Positions 48,301 through 57,648 are shown, counted from the stretch's first letter. The stretch is 64,000 nucleotides of DNA from Thalassobium sp. R2A62 (GCF_000161835.1 NZ_GG697169.2:2422575-2486574), one strand, 5' to 3'. Notes: generated from the sequence alone by a model not told the origin. Numbers and translations are program-made.

Positions 48301-48740
48301 TCCATTTCTACGAACTGAGGGCTGACACCCGCCTCTAGTGGGAAACGGCGGAGAAGTGAGGCGCAAAAAGAGTGGATCGTTTGAATTTTGAGACCACCAG
48401 GCGTTTCAATCGCCTGGGCAAATAGCACACGAGCGCGCGCTAGTGTGTTTGTGTCAATTCGGGACTCGATACCCAAATCACATAGCTCGCCGCGCAATTT
48501 GTCGTCGTCCATCATCGTCCATGCGCCCAGCCGCTTGAACAACCTGTTCTGCATCTCGCTTGCAGCCGCCTTGGTATAGGTCAAACATAGGATGTGTTCT
48601 GGCTTTGCTTCGTCCAGCAGTAAGCGGGCGACACGATCAGTGAGAACACGGGTCTTGCCGGACCCTGCGTTCGCAGCCAACCAAGTAGAGGCTTTGGGGT
48701 TTGCCGCCCGAACCTGTCTTTCCAGCGCGGATTCGGTCAT
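45381..48740 (-). CDS. addA: Helicase-nuclease AddA (alphaproteobacterial type)
   Basis: 1119 residues from the ATG at 48740, which overlaps the addB stop by 4 nt (ATGA); an upstream ATG would add 13 codons inside addB. UvrD-type helicase: P-loop NAGSGKTRVLTDRVARLL near residue 25, LDFDDLI, Walker B HILVDEAQDTSPAQW, and MTVHGAKGLEAP. The C-terminal RecB-like nuclease has 'VTAIDFKSNRMVPD'. With AddB it resects double-strand breaks for RecA. Confidence 0.95.
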   Translation of the reverse strand: MTESALERQVRAANPKASTWLAANAGSGKTRVLTDRVARLLLDEAKPEHILCLTYTKAAASEMQNRLFKRLGAWTMMDDDKLRGELCDLGIESRIDTNTLARARVLFAQAIETPGGLKIQTIHSFCASLLRRFPLEAGVSPQFVEMEDRAAKMLRAEVVDDMARGDHTAAVYDLASYVSDSDLDRVLMQITSHKESLAKPQKSEALKAVFGLDRDANAQTPIDKIFGVLSQTDTRSFLDVLAAASPTYQKIGVELERTLKQGASTEGYQWLKKSFLYSDGRSKVGNWPQANHKGAVEAFEPLRGELDTFLDEVWQVSQIEKAIRSFEMTQALHTFATAFLPMYEARKQQHGWLDFDDLILKAKSLLTNPQVAQWVLFRLDGGIDHILVDEAQDTSPAQWSVIENLAQEFTSGEGARHDEPRTLFVVGDKKQSIYSFQGADPNAFDTMRDMFKERLEQIEIGLNTLSLDYSFRSSEPILTLVDQTFSGDRSAGLEKDVFHIAFKNQMPGRVDLWPAIEPTNTKEDRDWFDPIDQVGQDHHYVQLARGIADEILRMKAHETIPDEVDRVPMKRPITEGDILILVQGRNSGLFSEIIAACKQRGLAVAGADRLKVGAELAVRDITAVLSFLALPEDDLSLAGALKSPIFGWSEQDLYDLAHKRPKGQYLSATLRERASEFPKTREILDDLDRQADFLRPYDLIERLLTRHDARDRLLGRLGTEAEDGINALLAQALAYERSSIPSLTGFLEWMAAGELEIKRQMDNAGDQIRVMTVHGAKGLEAPIVFLPDTAKKKPMPLPKLTTLSDTVVWRGASTDVPQVISDRTERERLKQEDERQRLLYVAMTRAEKWLVVCAAGDVGGDGDSWYQDVTYGMSQAGAVDETFVIGQGLRFANDGWSDLPLNQLVKPSASTSKVPDFATIPTPQHDDPLPTLSPSDLGGAKALFGETETADDGTSKERGTAIHLVLEHLPHIKPEDHSVVAENLLGTDSPFLADAIETSQRLLAKPELSHIFETGTLAEVPITANLDALDGRRIHGTIDRLVVDSETVTAIDFKSNRMVPDVVDKTPEGILRQMGAYLAALRLVYPSKTVSTAVLWTETGVLMPMPDELVLGALDRTIL

Positions 48741-51673
48741 GATACACCCTCTGGGTTGGGGTCCTGCGTCAGGTCCCATTCGCCAAAACGCGACAAATGA
48801 TCATAATCGCTGCCAAATCGATCCTGCTCCATCGCGCGCCTTGCTGTGTAGCCACGATCGACATGCGCCCAAGCCGTCATAAGTGTCACAAACTCAGCCC
48901 AAACAGCGTTAGTTGGATTGTCTTCAAGAGGTGCTCTGGTCACCTTTGGATCGCTACCCAACCCGATGTAACTGGCCTGAACAACAGAGCTGGTCCCGAC
49001 CCACTCAGCAAAACCGCCGCGCTCGACCATCGCAGCTTCTAGCAAGAGCTGTTTGTCAAAATAGGTTTGTTGTTCCTTCGTTGGGGCAGCACCAGTTTTG
49101 TAGTCGTAGATGTAAATGTTTTGCGCGTCGTCCTGATCCATTCGGTCCGCGCGTGCTGTTAGGGTGAACCCAAGATGATCAATCCGTGTCCCACCTTGTT
49201 TTTCGAATAAGACAGGCGTCGCAATGCTCACTCGTTTCGCTTCATCTGCCAGAAATTGATCAGCAATCCGGTCTAACCGCGCCATCCACATTTCCCTGAT
49301 GGTAGGCCACGGCGTGTCGGCATCCATGACAGTGCGGGCTATCGTCATGAGGCGGGTTCTCGCCTCCTCGAGCGTCTCGGGTCCGCGCTCTCTAATGAAC
49401 CGTTCGAAAATGCTGTGCATTGTTGTTCCGCGCAACGGTGCGTCTGGCGACGGGGTGAGCGGATTGAGAGGCCGAAGCCCCAGTACCTTTTCAGCGTAAA
49501 CTGCATAGGGATCACGGATCAAAGTCTTGATTCTGGTCACAGATAGCTGAACCGGTCGCGCCGAAATGGGTGGGCAAGGAGAGGGCCTCTGGGCAGGCTT
49601 AGTGACTGTATTCGGCTGATCCATCGCTCGCGCGTAGTTGATCCATGTATCTCCGCGCGCGATCATGGCCTTCAAAGCGTCTAAACCGTACTGGTCAGGA
49701 AGACCCCCAAGCAGGTTCACCAATCGGTTGACCCACCGTGATGGGACTGTCTCGGAATCATCGGACCGAACCGATCTGGTCAGCCAGACTTCTGATGCAC
49801 CAATTGCCTGTTGATAATCATGCGCTGACAAACCAATGCGACGTTCAGGCAATAGCAGGCCGGCCTTGTCTCGCATTGTGCGATTCAACCATGGGTCCGG
49901 TGTGGGACGTTCGGGCCAGACACCATCGTTAAGCCCGCCTAGAATTACGAGGTCGGCATCGTTTACACGGGCTTCGAGGGTACCTAGGATTCTGATCAAT
50001 GGATTGGATTTGACCGAAGATCGTACAGTTCCACCCGACAAAACGGATCCAAAAAGATCAGCATAGTCGCCCGCCGTCATGGCGTCTGAATATGCAACGT
50101 GTTCGCTGAACATTTCGCAGATTTTGGCGGCTTCGATGCCAGCATCTTTGAGCCAGAGCTCGCCTGTATCTTGGCCGTTTGGACCAGTAGCCAGAGCCTC
50201 AGTCAGAGACAAATGGGTTAAGTAGTGTTGTTCGAGCGTCGTATGGCTTGGGGTGTCTTCGATTGAGCTTATGACTGTTGCAATCCACTCGGACCACGCA
50301 ACACGACCGTCATCGGTGTCACGCGCATGTGCCCATTGGCGCAGCGTTTCTGCATCGGGGAAAGGAAGACCGTTGCGCCGAATGTACAACTCAAGCTCGC
50401 GCGTCCATAGCAGATGTGCGCCCCTAGCTGGATCGCCAGTGTGAACCAACGGGTGCTTTAACAACGTAAGCAATATCTCACTGGTCATATCTCGAGAAAG
50501 TACGCTTGCGACATGACGTAAAAGCCGACCGGGTGCGGTCAATTGCAGAGGCAAGCCAGCACTGTCATCTGGGGTTATATCCCACTGCTGCAAAGCTGCC
50601 GTAACTTGGCGTCCCAACATGCGATCTGGCGTGATCAGTGCCGCCTTCTGTCTGTCATTCGCTGCTTTCTTTAGTCTCAGCGCGATGGCGAGCGCCTCTT
50701 CTCGAGGTGTAAAAGCTTCGATCAAAGTAAGTGGAGCGGTGACCTCTCGCAGGTCTTCAAACTCTCGCCCTTCGATTCGCCACTGGTCTGTCACCGGGGC
50801 TGGTCGCAATGACAAAGACACCAATCGATTTCGATCTGAATGTGGGCGTTGTGAGTGGACTGACCAATCGTCAACCGCGCTTGGATCAATTTCTAGTCGC
50901 TGCAAAAGGCGTGCGAACCGGTATTGGGGATGATCCTCAGACGTCAGCGCATCCTTCAATCTGCGCCAAATGGGATCAGGCAGATGTGCATCGAAACCTG
51001 GCAAGACCAGCATTCCGTGCGGTAGCTGTGCGACAGCCGTCATGAAATCAAACGTCGCACCACGCGATCCAGTTGAACCCGCGACGACGATCGGAGAATT
51101 TGGCGGGCTTGCGGCCCATTGGTCGACCAGTCGGTCAACGACCAGTCGTTGGCGTGCTTCGCCATCAGGGGGTTCATACGTATCCCCAAAGTACCGTTGT
51201 ACGATCTGAAAAAACGATAGTGCCCGTTCCCAGTGTCCAGACTGATCTGACACATCCAGAGCGGCAACTGTTTCAGGATCGACGCCTTCGCCCTGCATCT
51301 CTTCCATAAGATTGGCTAGACTATCTGACAAATCAAAGATCGATGAACGTGCGGCGATATCTGGCTGCGCATCAACCAATTGAGAAACGAGCGTCGAAAT
51401 CTCGAGCCTTCGGCGCAACGGCGAGACAGCAGCAGGAACATCTAGCGCGACAGGATCCCGGGCGAGATCCGTGACAAGTTTTATCTGCGGCAAAAGTCGC
51501 GCGGGACCCAGATCAAAAATCTCTCTCATACGTCGCTGCATTCGACGTGTGTTTACGTACACCTCAACATGACTCAGTTCATCTTGATCGAAACGCTCGA
51601 TCAAGCCGTCAACAAGGTGTTGGGTAAAGTCGACACCACATGGAATGCCAAAGACGTGGGACCTAGGCGTCAT
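48737..51673 (-). CDS. addB: AddB nuclease/helicase-like subunit (alphaproteobacterial type)
   Basis: 978 residues. The N-terminal two thirds look like a degenerate helicase without a good P-loop. The C-terminal PD-(D/E)XK nuclease domain includes 'LTPSPDAPLRGTTMHSIFERFIRERG' and the motif IYDYKTGAAPTKEQ. It overlaps the murU-like gene by 11 nt and addA by 4 nt. It is the partner of AddA; the alphaproteobacterial AddB differs from the Firmicutes form. Confidence 0.92.
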   Translation of the reverse strand: MTPRSHVFGIPCGVDFTQHLVDGLIERFDQDELSHVEVYVNTRRMQRRMREIFDLGPARLLPQIKLVTDLARDPVALDVPAAVSPLRRRLEISTLVSQLVDAQPDIAARSSIFDLSDSLANLMEEMQGEGVDPETVAALDVSDQSGHWERALSFFQIVQRYFGDTYEPPDGEARQRLVVDRLVDQWAASPPNSPIVVAGSTGSRGATFDFMTAVAQLPHGMLVLPGFDAHLPDPIWRRLKDALTSEDHPQYRFARLLQRLEIDPSAVDDWSVHSQRPHSDRNRLVSLSLRPAPVTDQWRIEGREFEDLREVTAPLTLIEAFTPREEALAIALRLKKAANDRQKAALITPDRMLGRQVTAALQQWDITPDDSAGLPLQLTAPGRLLRHVASVLSRDMTSEILLTLLKHPLVHTGDPARGAHLLWTRELELYIRRNGLPFPDAETLRQWAHARDTDDGRVAWSEWIATVISSIEDTPSHTTLEQHYLTHLSLTEALATGPNGQDTGELWLKDAGIEAAKICEMFSEHVAYSDAMTAGDYADLFGSVLSGGTVRSSVKSNPLIRILGTLEARVNDADLVILGGLNDGVWPERPTPDPWLNRTMRDKAGLLLPERRIGLSAHDYQQAIGASEVWLTRSVRSDDSETVPSRWVNRLVNLLGGLPDQYGLDALKAMIARGDTWINYARAMDQPNTVTKPAQRPSPCPPISARPVQLSVTRIKTLIRDPYAVYAEKVLGLRPLNPLTPSPDAPLRGTTMHSIFERFIRERGPETLEEARTRLMTIARTVMDADTPWPTIREMWMARLDRIADQFLADEAKRVSIATPVLFEKQGGTRIDHLGFTLTARADRMDQDDAQNIYIYDYKTGAAPTKEQQTYFDKQLLLEAAMVERGGFAEWVGTSSVVQASYIGLGSDPKVTRAPLEDNPTNAVWAEFVTLMTAWAHVDRGYTARRAMEQDRFGSDYDHLSRFGEWDLTQDPNPEGVS

Positions 51674-52349
51674 GGATCAATGCCTCTGCAACTGGGATAG
51701 CATCAGGGTGGCCAACGTCACACCACTTACCATCATAAACAACACCAAACAACTTGCGGGTGCGTAGCATTTTTTCCCACAATAACTTGATGGAAAAACT
51801 AGTCTCGGAAATCTCGGACAGGCCATCATGTTTGATGATTTGTGCGCCTGTGTAGGTGAGCATAGGATCCCAGGAAAGACGGCCTGTTTCATCCATTGCA
51901 AAGCTGCCAACGCCTTCGTGTGCATGAGTTTGCGCCGGAGGAATTAACAAAAGTAACCCATCCATCGTCTCGGGGCACCAAGCGGAATTCAAGACCTCAA
52001 ACGGATTTGGGCCGCGCCAAACCGCATCAGTATTCATGGTAAAAACTGCATCGCCGTCCACTAGGTGCCTGACATTCTTTAGCCCCCCACCCGTCTCTAA
52101 GATTTCAGGTTTTTCGGTGATCGTCTGCACATTGGTGTTGCGTAGGTGATCCTCTAGCATCTCAGATTTGTAGTGCAGGTTTGCAATTTGCGTTGGCAAC
52201 CCTGCGGCGTCAGCCAATGCACGCGCATGATCAATCAACGGTAAACCGACCACCTCGACCAACGGCTTTGGGCGGTTGGCAGTAAGATGCCTCATTCGGG
52301 TGCCAAATCCGGCTGCAAAAAACAAAACAGATGTAACTTCACCGCTCAT
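51663..52349 (-). CDS. murU: Sugar-1-phosphate nucleotidyltransferase, MurU-like
   Basis: 228 residues. Start FFAAGFGTRMRHLTANRPKPLVEV is the nucleotide-binding signature (GxGTRMxxxTxxxPKP), followed by the metal-site Asp in FTMNTDAVWRG. Size and pairing with an AmgK-like kinase suggest MurNAc-1-phosphate uridylyltransferase, which rebuilds UDP-MurNAc in peptidoglycan recycling. It overlaps amgK by 4 nt and addB by 11 nt. The symbol is by context. Confidence 0.75.
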   Translation of the reverse strand: MSGEVTSVLFFAAGFGTRMRHLTANRPKPLVEVVGLPLIDHARALADAAGLPTQIANLHYKSEMLEDHLRNTNVQTITEKPEILETGGGLKNVRHLVDGDAVFTMNTDAVWRGPNPFEVLNSAWCPETMDGLLLLIPPAQTHAHEGVGSFAMDETGRLSWDPMLTYTGAQIIKHDGLSEISETSFSIKLLWEKMLRTRKLFGVVYDGKWCDVGHPDAIPVAEALIHDA

Positions 52350-53341
52350 ACGCGAAAACCCGCAAGAGTATCTTTGGTTGGAACGGGCAATCCATTTCTA
52401 ACGAGAGGCTCAATCTCAGCAAGCATCGGGTGTTGAATGGCCTCATCGATGTGTCGCCAAACTCTAGGTATCAAATCCAAGTATGAAGCTTTGCTGTTCT
52501 CCAAAGCGAGACGTGCAAACACACCAAGAATCCGGAGATTTCTCTGCAAACTCATGACTGCAAACGTCGGACCGAATGCATCCATTGATCGGCCTGTCGC
52601 GTGGACAAACTTCTCAACCAGTGCAGCTTTGGTTTCGGGTGCGACCTCACGACGAACGTCTGTCAGCAGAGACACAAGATCATATGCGGGATGCGCAACA
52701 ACGGCGTCTTGAAAATCAAGCAGACCAATCGAACGAATGCCATTCCGGTCTGGAAGCCAGATCAGGTTTTCAGCGTGGAAATCGCGAAGCGCGACTGTGT
52801 TAGTTTCAGGAGCGTGATGTTCTAATAGCCCTTGAAGAACGGCGAGCGTTAGATCTTGGTGGCCGTGAGTAGCTGGATGAAACCGACCGTATTTTTCAAA
52901 TGCAATATTGCAAATTCCAGCGGCGTGTTCGGGAGTAAACTCGAGTAATTCACTCATTGGGGTGCAGTTGCCGAGGTGTAGCAAAACATCCAGTGTTGTT
53001 CTGTACAAATCCAGCTCTCTTGCGGGATCTTGATCTGCCAAGCCGGCGACAATGTTCGCACCAAAATCTTCAAAGACAGCCAACCCGCCATTGTGATCAA
53101 CAGCATGACATGTGGGCGCAGATAGCCCCTGTTGTCTCAACCAATTCGATACGTCGATAAATTGTTTGATCGGCACATTCGTTTCGACAGGTGCGTCCAT
53201 CAGGATCCCAATTTGACCGTCGGGTTTGCGCAATCGTTCATAGCGCCGATTTGAAGCGTCGCCGGTGATTGTTGTTCTTGTTGCATCAGCCCATCCGGAA
53301 CTGATGAGAAAACCGGTGATGCTCTCGGATCGTTCAGACAT
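52346..53341 (-). CDS. amgK: Aminoglycoside phosphotransferase-fold kinase, AmgK-like
   Basis: 331 residues from the ATG at 53341, which overlaps the end of tsaE by 8 nt. Choline/aminoglycoside kinase fold: 'GDASNRRYERL' start, catalytic loop 'LRDFHAENLIWLPDRNGIRSIGLLDFQDAV' with the HxxN and DFQD residues. By gene neighbourhood with the MurU-like gene, it is probably an anomeric MurNAc/GlcNAc kinase for peptidoglycan recycling; in Pseudomonas that route gives intrinsic fosfomycin resistance. Aminoglycoside resistance itself is not implied. Confidence 0.72.
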   Translation of the reverse strand: MSERSESITGFLISSGWADATRTTITGDASNRRYERLRKPDGQIGILMDAPVETNVPIKQFIDVSNWLRQQGLSAPTCHAVDHNGGLAVFEDFGANIVAGLADQDPARELDLYRTTLDVLLHLGNCTPMSELLEFTPEHAAGICNIAFEKYGRFHPATHGHQDLTLAVLQGLLEHHAPETNTVALRDFHAENLIWLPDRNGIRSIGLLDFQDAVVAHPAYDLVSLLTDVRREVAPETKAALVEKFVHATGRSMDAFGPTFAVMSLQRNLRILGVFARLALENSKASYLDLIPRVWRHIDEAIQHPMLAEIEPLVRNGLPVPTKDTLAGFRV

Positions 53342-53804
53342 GGATCGCCTCGAAACGCTTGATCCAATTGATATCTCGAGATGTGATTTGGACGTGGTGA
53401 CCATCAGGCATCGCTTCAAATCGCAGCGTCACCGCCTTGGATGGGACGTCCGGTCCCATCCGATCAGGCCATTCGACGAGACAAACCGCCGTTTCAAACG
53501 CCTCAAGCAGCCCCAACTCAACAGCCTCATCCGGATGGGTGAGCCGATAAAGATCACAATGCCAAATCTCCAAGTCGCCATCCTGATAGGTCTGCACCAA
53601 TGTAAAAGTTGGAGATGGGACATCGCCTACGTTTGGAATTTTCGATTTGATTAGACTGCGTGCAAAGTGTGACTTACCCGCGCCGATTTCACCTTCGAGC
53701 AATAGCGTATCGCCCGGCCCAACAATTGCTGCGAATTGCTCGGCCAGTCGCGCTGTATCGCCTGGGCTAGGCAGACTTAGATCGATGTGAGCGGTAGATG
53801 TCAT
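53334..53804 (-). CDS. tsaE: tRNA t6A synthesis ATPase TsaE
   Basis: 156 residues. P-loop EGEIGAGKSHFARSLI near residue 38, then 'SPTFTLVQTYQDGDLEIWHCDLYRL' and a Walker B-like WPDRMG. It is needed, with TsaB/C/D, for t6A37 in tRNAs. First intact gene of the tsaE-amgK-murU-addB-addA operon. Confidence 0.93.
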   Translation of the reverse strand: MTSTAHIDLSLPSPGDTARLAEQFAAIVGPGDTLLLEGEIGAGKSHFARSLIKSKIPNVGDVPSPTFTLVQTYQDGDLEIWHCDLYRLTHPDEAVELGLLEAFETAVCLVEWPDRMGPDVPSKAVTLRFEAMPDGHHVQITSRDINWIKRFEAIHV

Positions 53805-53841
53805 GGCGCCATATTATGCACGCAGATTCTGCCAGCAAGCG

Positions 53842-55433
53842 CTATCCGCGTCGTGCGGTCAGCAAGGCGATGTCTTGGTCTTCGACCCTTGTTTCAATTT
53901 GGCTCAGAGTAAAGCTACACATCGTGCTGCCATCAGAGAGGGTTTCGACAGAACATAACAATACTCTGCCGTCTTTAAGTTGGATGCTCTCGGACCAAGT
54001 TAACTTGTCGCCTACAGTTTCCACGTGGACCTTGAGATTCTCCCAAACAGGTGTAGGCATCGCAAGTGATTGCCACAAACGGGTCGCATCTTTGATGGTC
54101 AGATCGGCGAGCGTATGATCAATCTTCCAAAGCTGATCGAACTGCGCGTTCGAAAGGGTCAATGTCCCGAGGTTGGAAAACACGGCGATCGCGGAAGGCA
54201 GCGCATCGATGACATTCTGGCCCAATTCAATTTGCGACCTGAAACGTCACGTCGAAGAGATGTCGGCACTGATGTCTTCGAATAGAAATGCAACAGCACC
54301 GTCGTGGTGCGGCCGGCCTGAAACACGATATGTTTGACCGTTTGGCAGACTCCAAGTTTCACAATATGTACCGTCAACAGCAGCGGTTACCATACTCGTA
54401 ATTTTGTCTCGCCAAGTAGAGTAATTTTTTGGTTCGGGCAGAACCCGTGCCTCACGAATTTCGTCTAAAAAATCATGTAGAGACGGGCGTGTTGCGAGCG
54501 TTTCGACTGGCAGCGTCGAAAGCTCATGCAAGGCTGGATTGAACAGAACCAATCGACGTGCCCGATCAAAGATCGCAAGTCCTGAGGGTAGATGAGCGAA
54601 CGTCTTGGTGAGTGTTTGCACAAAGGTGCGCTGCGCCTCTTCGGCTTTGACCAACGCATTTACGTTATTGGCAAAATGCATTGCCCCTGACCTTCTTCGT
54701 ATGCTCGAGACATCAAACCGAAGGTCGGTAACATTGTCGGGGGCAAGCACGGATACTCTTCGTTTTGTCGAAGACTGACCGACAGGTACTTCGAGATCCT
54801 CAGAAAAATTTGGTGGGGTGGCCAGATAGGAACGTCTGTTTCGGTCCGCCCGGCAATATCTTCTGCAAGTGTAAGGTAGGCAGAATTGGCCCAAGTGATC
54901 TGATGATTTGCGTTCAAATTCCAGATCAGTTGGGGTGAATCTTCGGCCAACCCACGCAGTGTCTCTAGTTCGTCCTCGAGCGCGTTTAGACTGAGGGGAT
55001 CAATATATTGAAAATCAGGCGCTGGAATGGTTTCGGTGATCTTGAGGCAGGTCAAACCATCCCATGACTTTGCCTCGATCTTGCTGTTTTTGACGCCTTC
55101 TGCGTCGAGGGAAAATCCACCTTCTTCATCCAGCGACAACAATCGTTCCTTCAAATCTGGGAACCGTGGGGTAGCTAGAAACAGTAGTTTATCCCAATCC
55201 GACAGCTCCTGAGCGCAACGCGAAAGCAAAGAGAGAGCATCTGGAGCCGCATCTACCAATTCATCCCGATCGAACAAAAAAACGGCCGAGCTAAGACGGC
55301 CTGACGATGTCGTTGTACGTGCTTTTGGTCGCCGTGCCAAAATTGAAAGACCGGCCAAGAGTAAGGCAGCACAAGTGAGAGACGTTAGAATTATGCCAAT
55401 GAAATTGAGGGGCCAAATGCCGAGCATCGCCAA
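53842..55433 (-). pseudogene. Membrane-anchored multi-PAS sensor-like protein, broken by a frameshift and a stop
   Basis: From 55433 the product has one N-terminal transmembrane helix (about residues 8-30). A PAS domain follows ('SPQLIWNLNANHQITWANSAYL'), then a second ('LPSGLAIFDRARRLVLFNPALHEL') and a third ('LPSAIAVFSNLGTLTLSNAQFDQLW'). The first frame runs to 54660 but homology shifts to the next frame at an A5 (plus strand) run at 54804-54808; restoring one T on the minus strand gives PPHQIFSEDLEVPV. The second lesion is a TGA at 54249-54247 in EDISADISST-stop-RFRSQIELG (CGA to TGA fits). No HisKA/HATPase kinase core is seen; whether the family normally has one is uncertain. Intact length would be about 530 residues. 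It lies between regB and tsaE. Confidence 0.8.
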
Positions 55434-55505
55434 TCCTGATTCTGTTCATCCCAGATCAGCGTCGTTCATTTTGGTTAATGAGGTCTTAAACCTACCGTCC
55501 GGTCA

Positions 55506-56876
55506 TTAGAGCTCGAATTGTTGGTTCTCGCCCAGTGCTTTCGTTTCGCCATGAAATGGTGTCTCGACCTCATTGCGAGGCCAAATGACTTCGACGATCG
55601 CGCCCGCCAGTGCAGAGGATTTTCTTGATTGACCTCCGTTCGAAAAGGTCAGCGTCGCACCAGACCGTTCAAGCAATGTTTTGGCAATAAAGAGACCTAG
55701 GCCCATTCCCTCATACCCCGGACGCAGCCCGATGCGGCGCCTATTCAAGAATGGATCACCAAGCCGACCAATGACATGGGATGGAAACCCGCGACCATCG
55801 TCTGAGATGCGAATGGAAATAGTATCTTCGGTCCAGCGGCTTTCAACGACAACTTCGCTAGTGCTGAAATCAACCGCATTTTGGATCAGGTTCCGGACGC
55901 CGTGGATGATTTCCGGTTTGCGCAGAATTGTGGGCTGTCTGTCATCAGCATCAGATTTGACGACAAAATTGACAAGCTTGCCTCGGCTGACATGAGGGGC
56001 CGCAGCCTCTTGGACCACGGTTTCGAGAGGGGCATGTTTGAGCAACAGATCGTCTTTGCCAGACTGTCCCATGGACCGCAGGATATCGCGACATCGATCC
56101 GCCTGATCGCGGATCAAAACCGCGTCGTCATATTTCTCGCTGCCCTTGTCCAATTCATTCATCAGCTCGGAACTGACCAGTGTGATGGTTGCTAGTGGTG
56201 TTCCCAACTCATGCGCCGCGGCTGCGACCACCCCACCTAAGTCGGTCAGTTTTTGTTCACGGGCCAGCGCAAGCTGCGTGGCGGCCAATGCATCAGACAT
56301 GTTGTGCATCTCTGTGATGACACGGTGTGCATAGATGCCCAGAAATACGACCCCAATTACCAAAGCTAACCAGAATCCGAACAAAAAGATGCTTGGGAAT
56401 CTCAATATGAAGCCTTCATTGGTTTCAATAGGGATATGAAATTCGGCAACAAAGGTGATCAGCAGAATTGCGAACAACCCAAGCAACACAGTTTGCCGCA
56501 AATGCAAAAATGTCGCGGCAATTGTCACGGGTGCGAGTATCAACACTGCAAAGGGATTATGAAGCCCACCGGTTAGGAACAACAAGAAACCTAACTGCAG
56601 GACATCGAATGCCAACATCGACAATGCCTCTCGGTCGGATAGGCGCTTGTTTTCAGGATAGACAAAGATCGCGATCAAGTTGCCCAAAACGGCGACACCA
56701 ACTGCGGTTGCACACAGTCCAATCGGAATTTGCAGCTCGAAATAGCTGTAGGCAAAGACAATGGCGATGCTTTGACCAACAACGGCAAACCAGCGCAAAA
56801 TAACTAAGGTACGCAAGCGGACCCAGTTGCTGCGTTGGGTTTCGAGAAGAAATTGGGGTGTCTGCGCCGTCATCAT
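55506..56876 (-). CDS. regB: Redox sensor histidine kinase RegB/PrrB
   Basis: 456 residues. About six membrane segments in residues 25-200, including the quinone-site segment TGGLHNPFAVLI. The phospho-acceptor His (near residue 222) is in AAAAHELGTPLATI, and the redox-active Cys (near 262) is in ADRCRDILRSMGQSGKDD. The C-terminal HATPase has NLIQNAVDFS and DDGRGFP. It senses redox state and phosphorylates RegA. It is divergent from senC-regA, as in Rhodobacter. Confidence 0.95.
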   Translation of the reverse strand: MMTAQTPQFLLETQRSNWVRLRTLVILRWFAVVGQSIAIVFAYSYFELQIPIGLCATAVGVAVLGNLIAIFVYPENKRLSDREALSMLAFDVLQLGFLLFLTGGLHNPFAVLILAPVTIAATFLHLRQTVLLGLFAILLITFVAEFHIPIETNEGFILRFPSIFLFGFWLALVIGVVFLGIYAHRVITEMHNMSDALAATQLALAREQKLTDLGGVVAAAAHELGTPLATITLVSSELMNELDKGSEKYDDAVLIRDQADRCRDILRSMGQSGKDDLLLKHAPLETVVQEAAAPHVSRGKLVNFVVKSDADDRQPTILRKPEIIHGVRNLIQNAVDFSTSEVVVESRWTEDTISIRISDDGRGFPSHVIGRLGDPFLNRRRIGLRPGYEGMGLGLFIAKTLLERSGATLTFSNGGQSRKSSALAGAIVEVIWPRNEVETPFHGETKALGENQQFEL

Positions 56877-56963
56877 TTCACAATTCTATGAGTGGACTAT
56901 CTACCCTCTTGATATTCGGCGTTTCGCAATCGATCAATGCGACGAACTGAATAGGGGGCATTC

Positions 56964-57587
56964 ATGTCAAAAATCGCAGCTATCGCCGCAGGCACCACAG
57001 TTGTTGCACTGATAGGTGGAGCCTATCTATTCACACTTGTGGATCGTGACGCAGACGTCTTCGCCCAATGCCGCGCATCGCAGGTTGCAGGTGGTGATAT
57101 TGGTGGACCGTTCACGTTGGTCAACGGCGACGGTGTCACAGTGACCAGCGAAGAGGTGATCGATCAACCGAGCCTCATCTACTTTGGGTACACCTTTTGC
57201 CCAGATGTTTGCCCGCTCGACGTCGCGCGTAATACGGTTGCGATCGAGATCCTTGAAGAAGACAGAGGCATGATGGTTCAACCCGTCTTTATTTCGATCG
57301 ATCCGGAGCGGGATGATGTGCAAACGGTTTCTGACTACGCCGCCAATTTTCACGAACGGATGGTTGGCCTGACGGGGTCACCGGAACAGGTGAAATCAGC
57401 ATCGACCGCCTATCGCACCTACTATCGCAAACAAGAAGGCGATGATCCTGATTACTATCTCATGGATCACTCGACATTTAGCTATTTGATGTTCCCAGAC
57501 GTCGGCCTTGTTGAATTCTTTCGAAATGACATCGGTCCCGAGAAGATGGCCGATCAAATGGCATGCTTTGTCGAGGCAGCCGCGTAA
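56964..57587 (+). CDS. senC: SenC/PrrC (SCO1-family) copper-binding protein
   Basis: 207 residues. N-terminal membrane anchor (residues 5-27). The thioredoxin-like domain has copper/redox ligands Cys-x3-Cys in GYTFCPDVCPLDVA and the distal His in LMDHSTFSYLM. It helps cytochrome c oxidase assembly and in Rhodobacter influences Reg signalling. First gene of senC-regA, divergent from regB with 87 nt between starts. Confidence 0.94.
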   Translation: MSKIAAIAAGTTVVALIGGAYLFTLVDRDADVFAQCRASQVAGGDIGGPFTLVNGDGVTVTSEEVIDQPSLIYFGYTFCPDVCPLDVARNTVAIEILEEDRGMMVQPVFISIDPERDDVQTVSDYAANFHERMVGLTGSPEQVKSASTAYRTYYRKQEGDDPDYYLMDHSTFSYLMFPDVGLVEFFRNDIGPEKMADQMACFVEAAA

Positions 57588-57648
57588 TTTGACCTAACTC
57601 TGTGAGAGGCTATCTTTCAGGGTGAGGACGTAACTGAACGGTGCGACT

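Noticed and set aside
52346-53341. Aminoglycoside resistance gene
   Set aside because: Although of aminoglycoside-phosphotransferase fold, the pairing with a MurU-like gene and position in a housekeeping operon fit an AmgK-type cell-wall sugar kinase.
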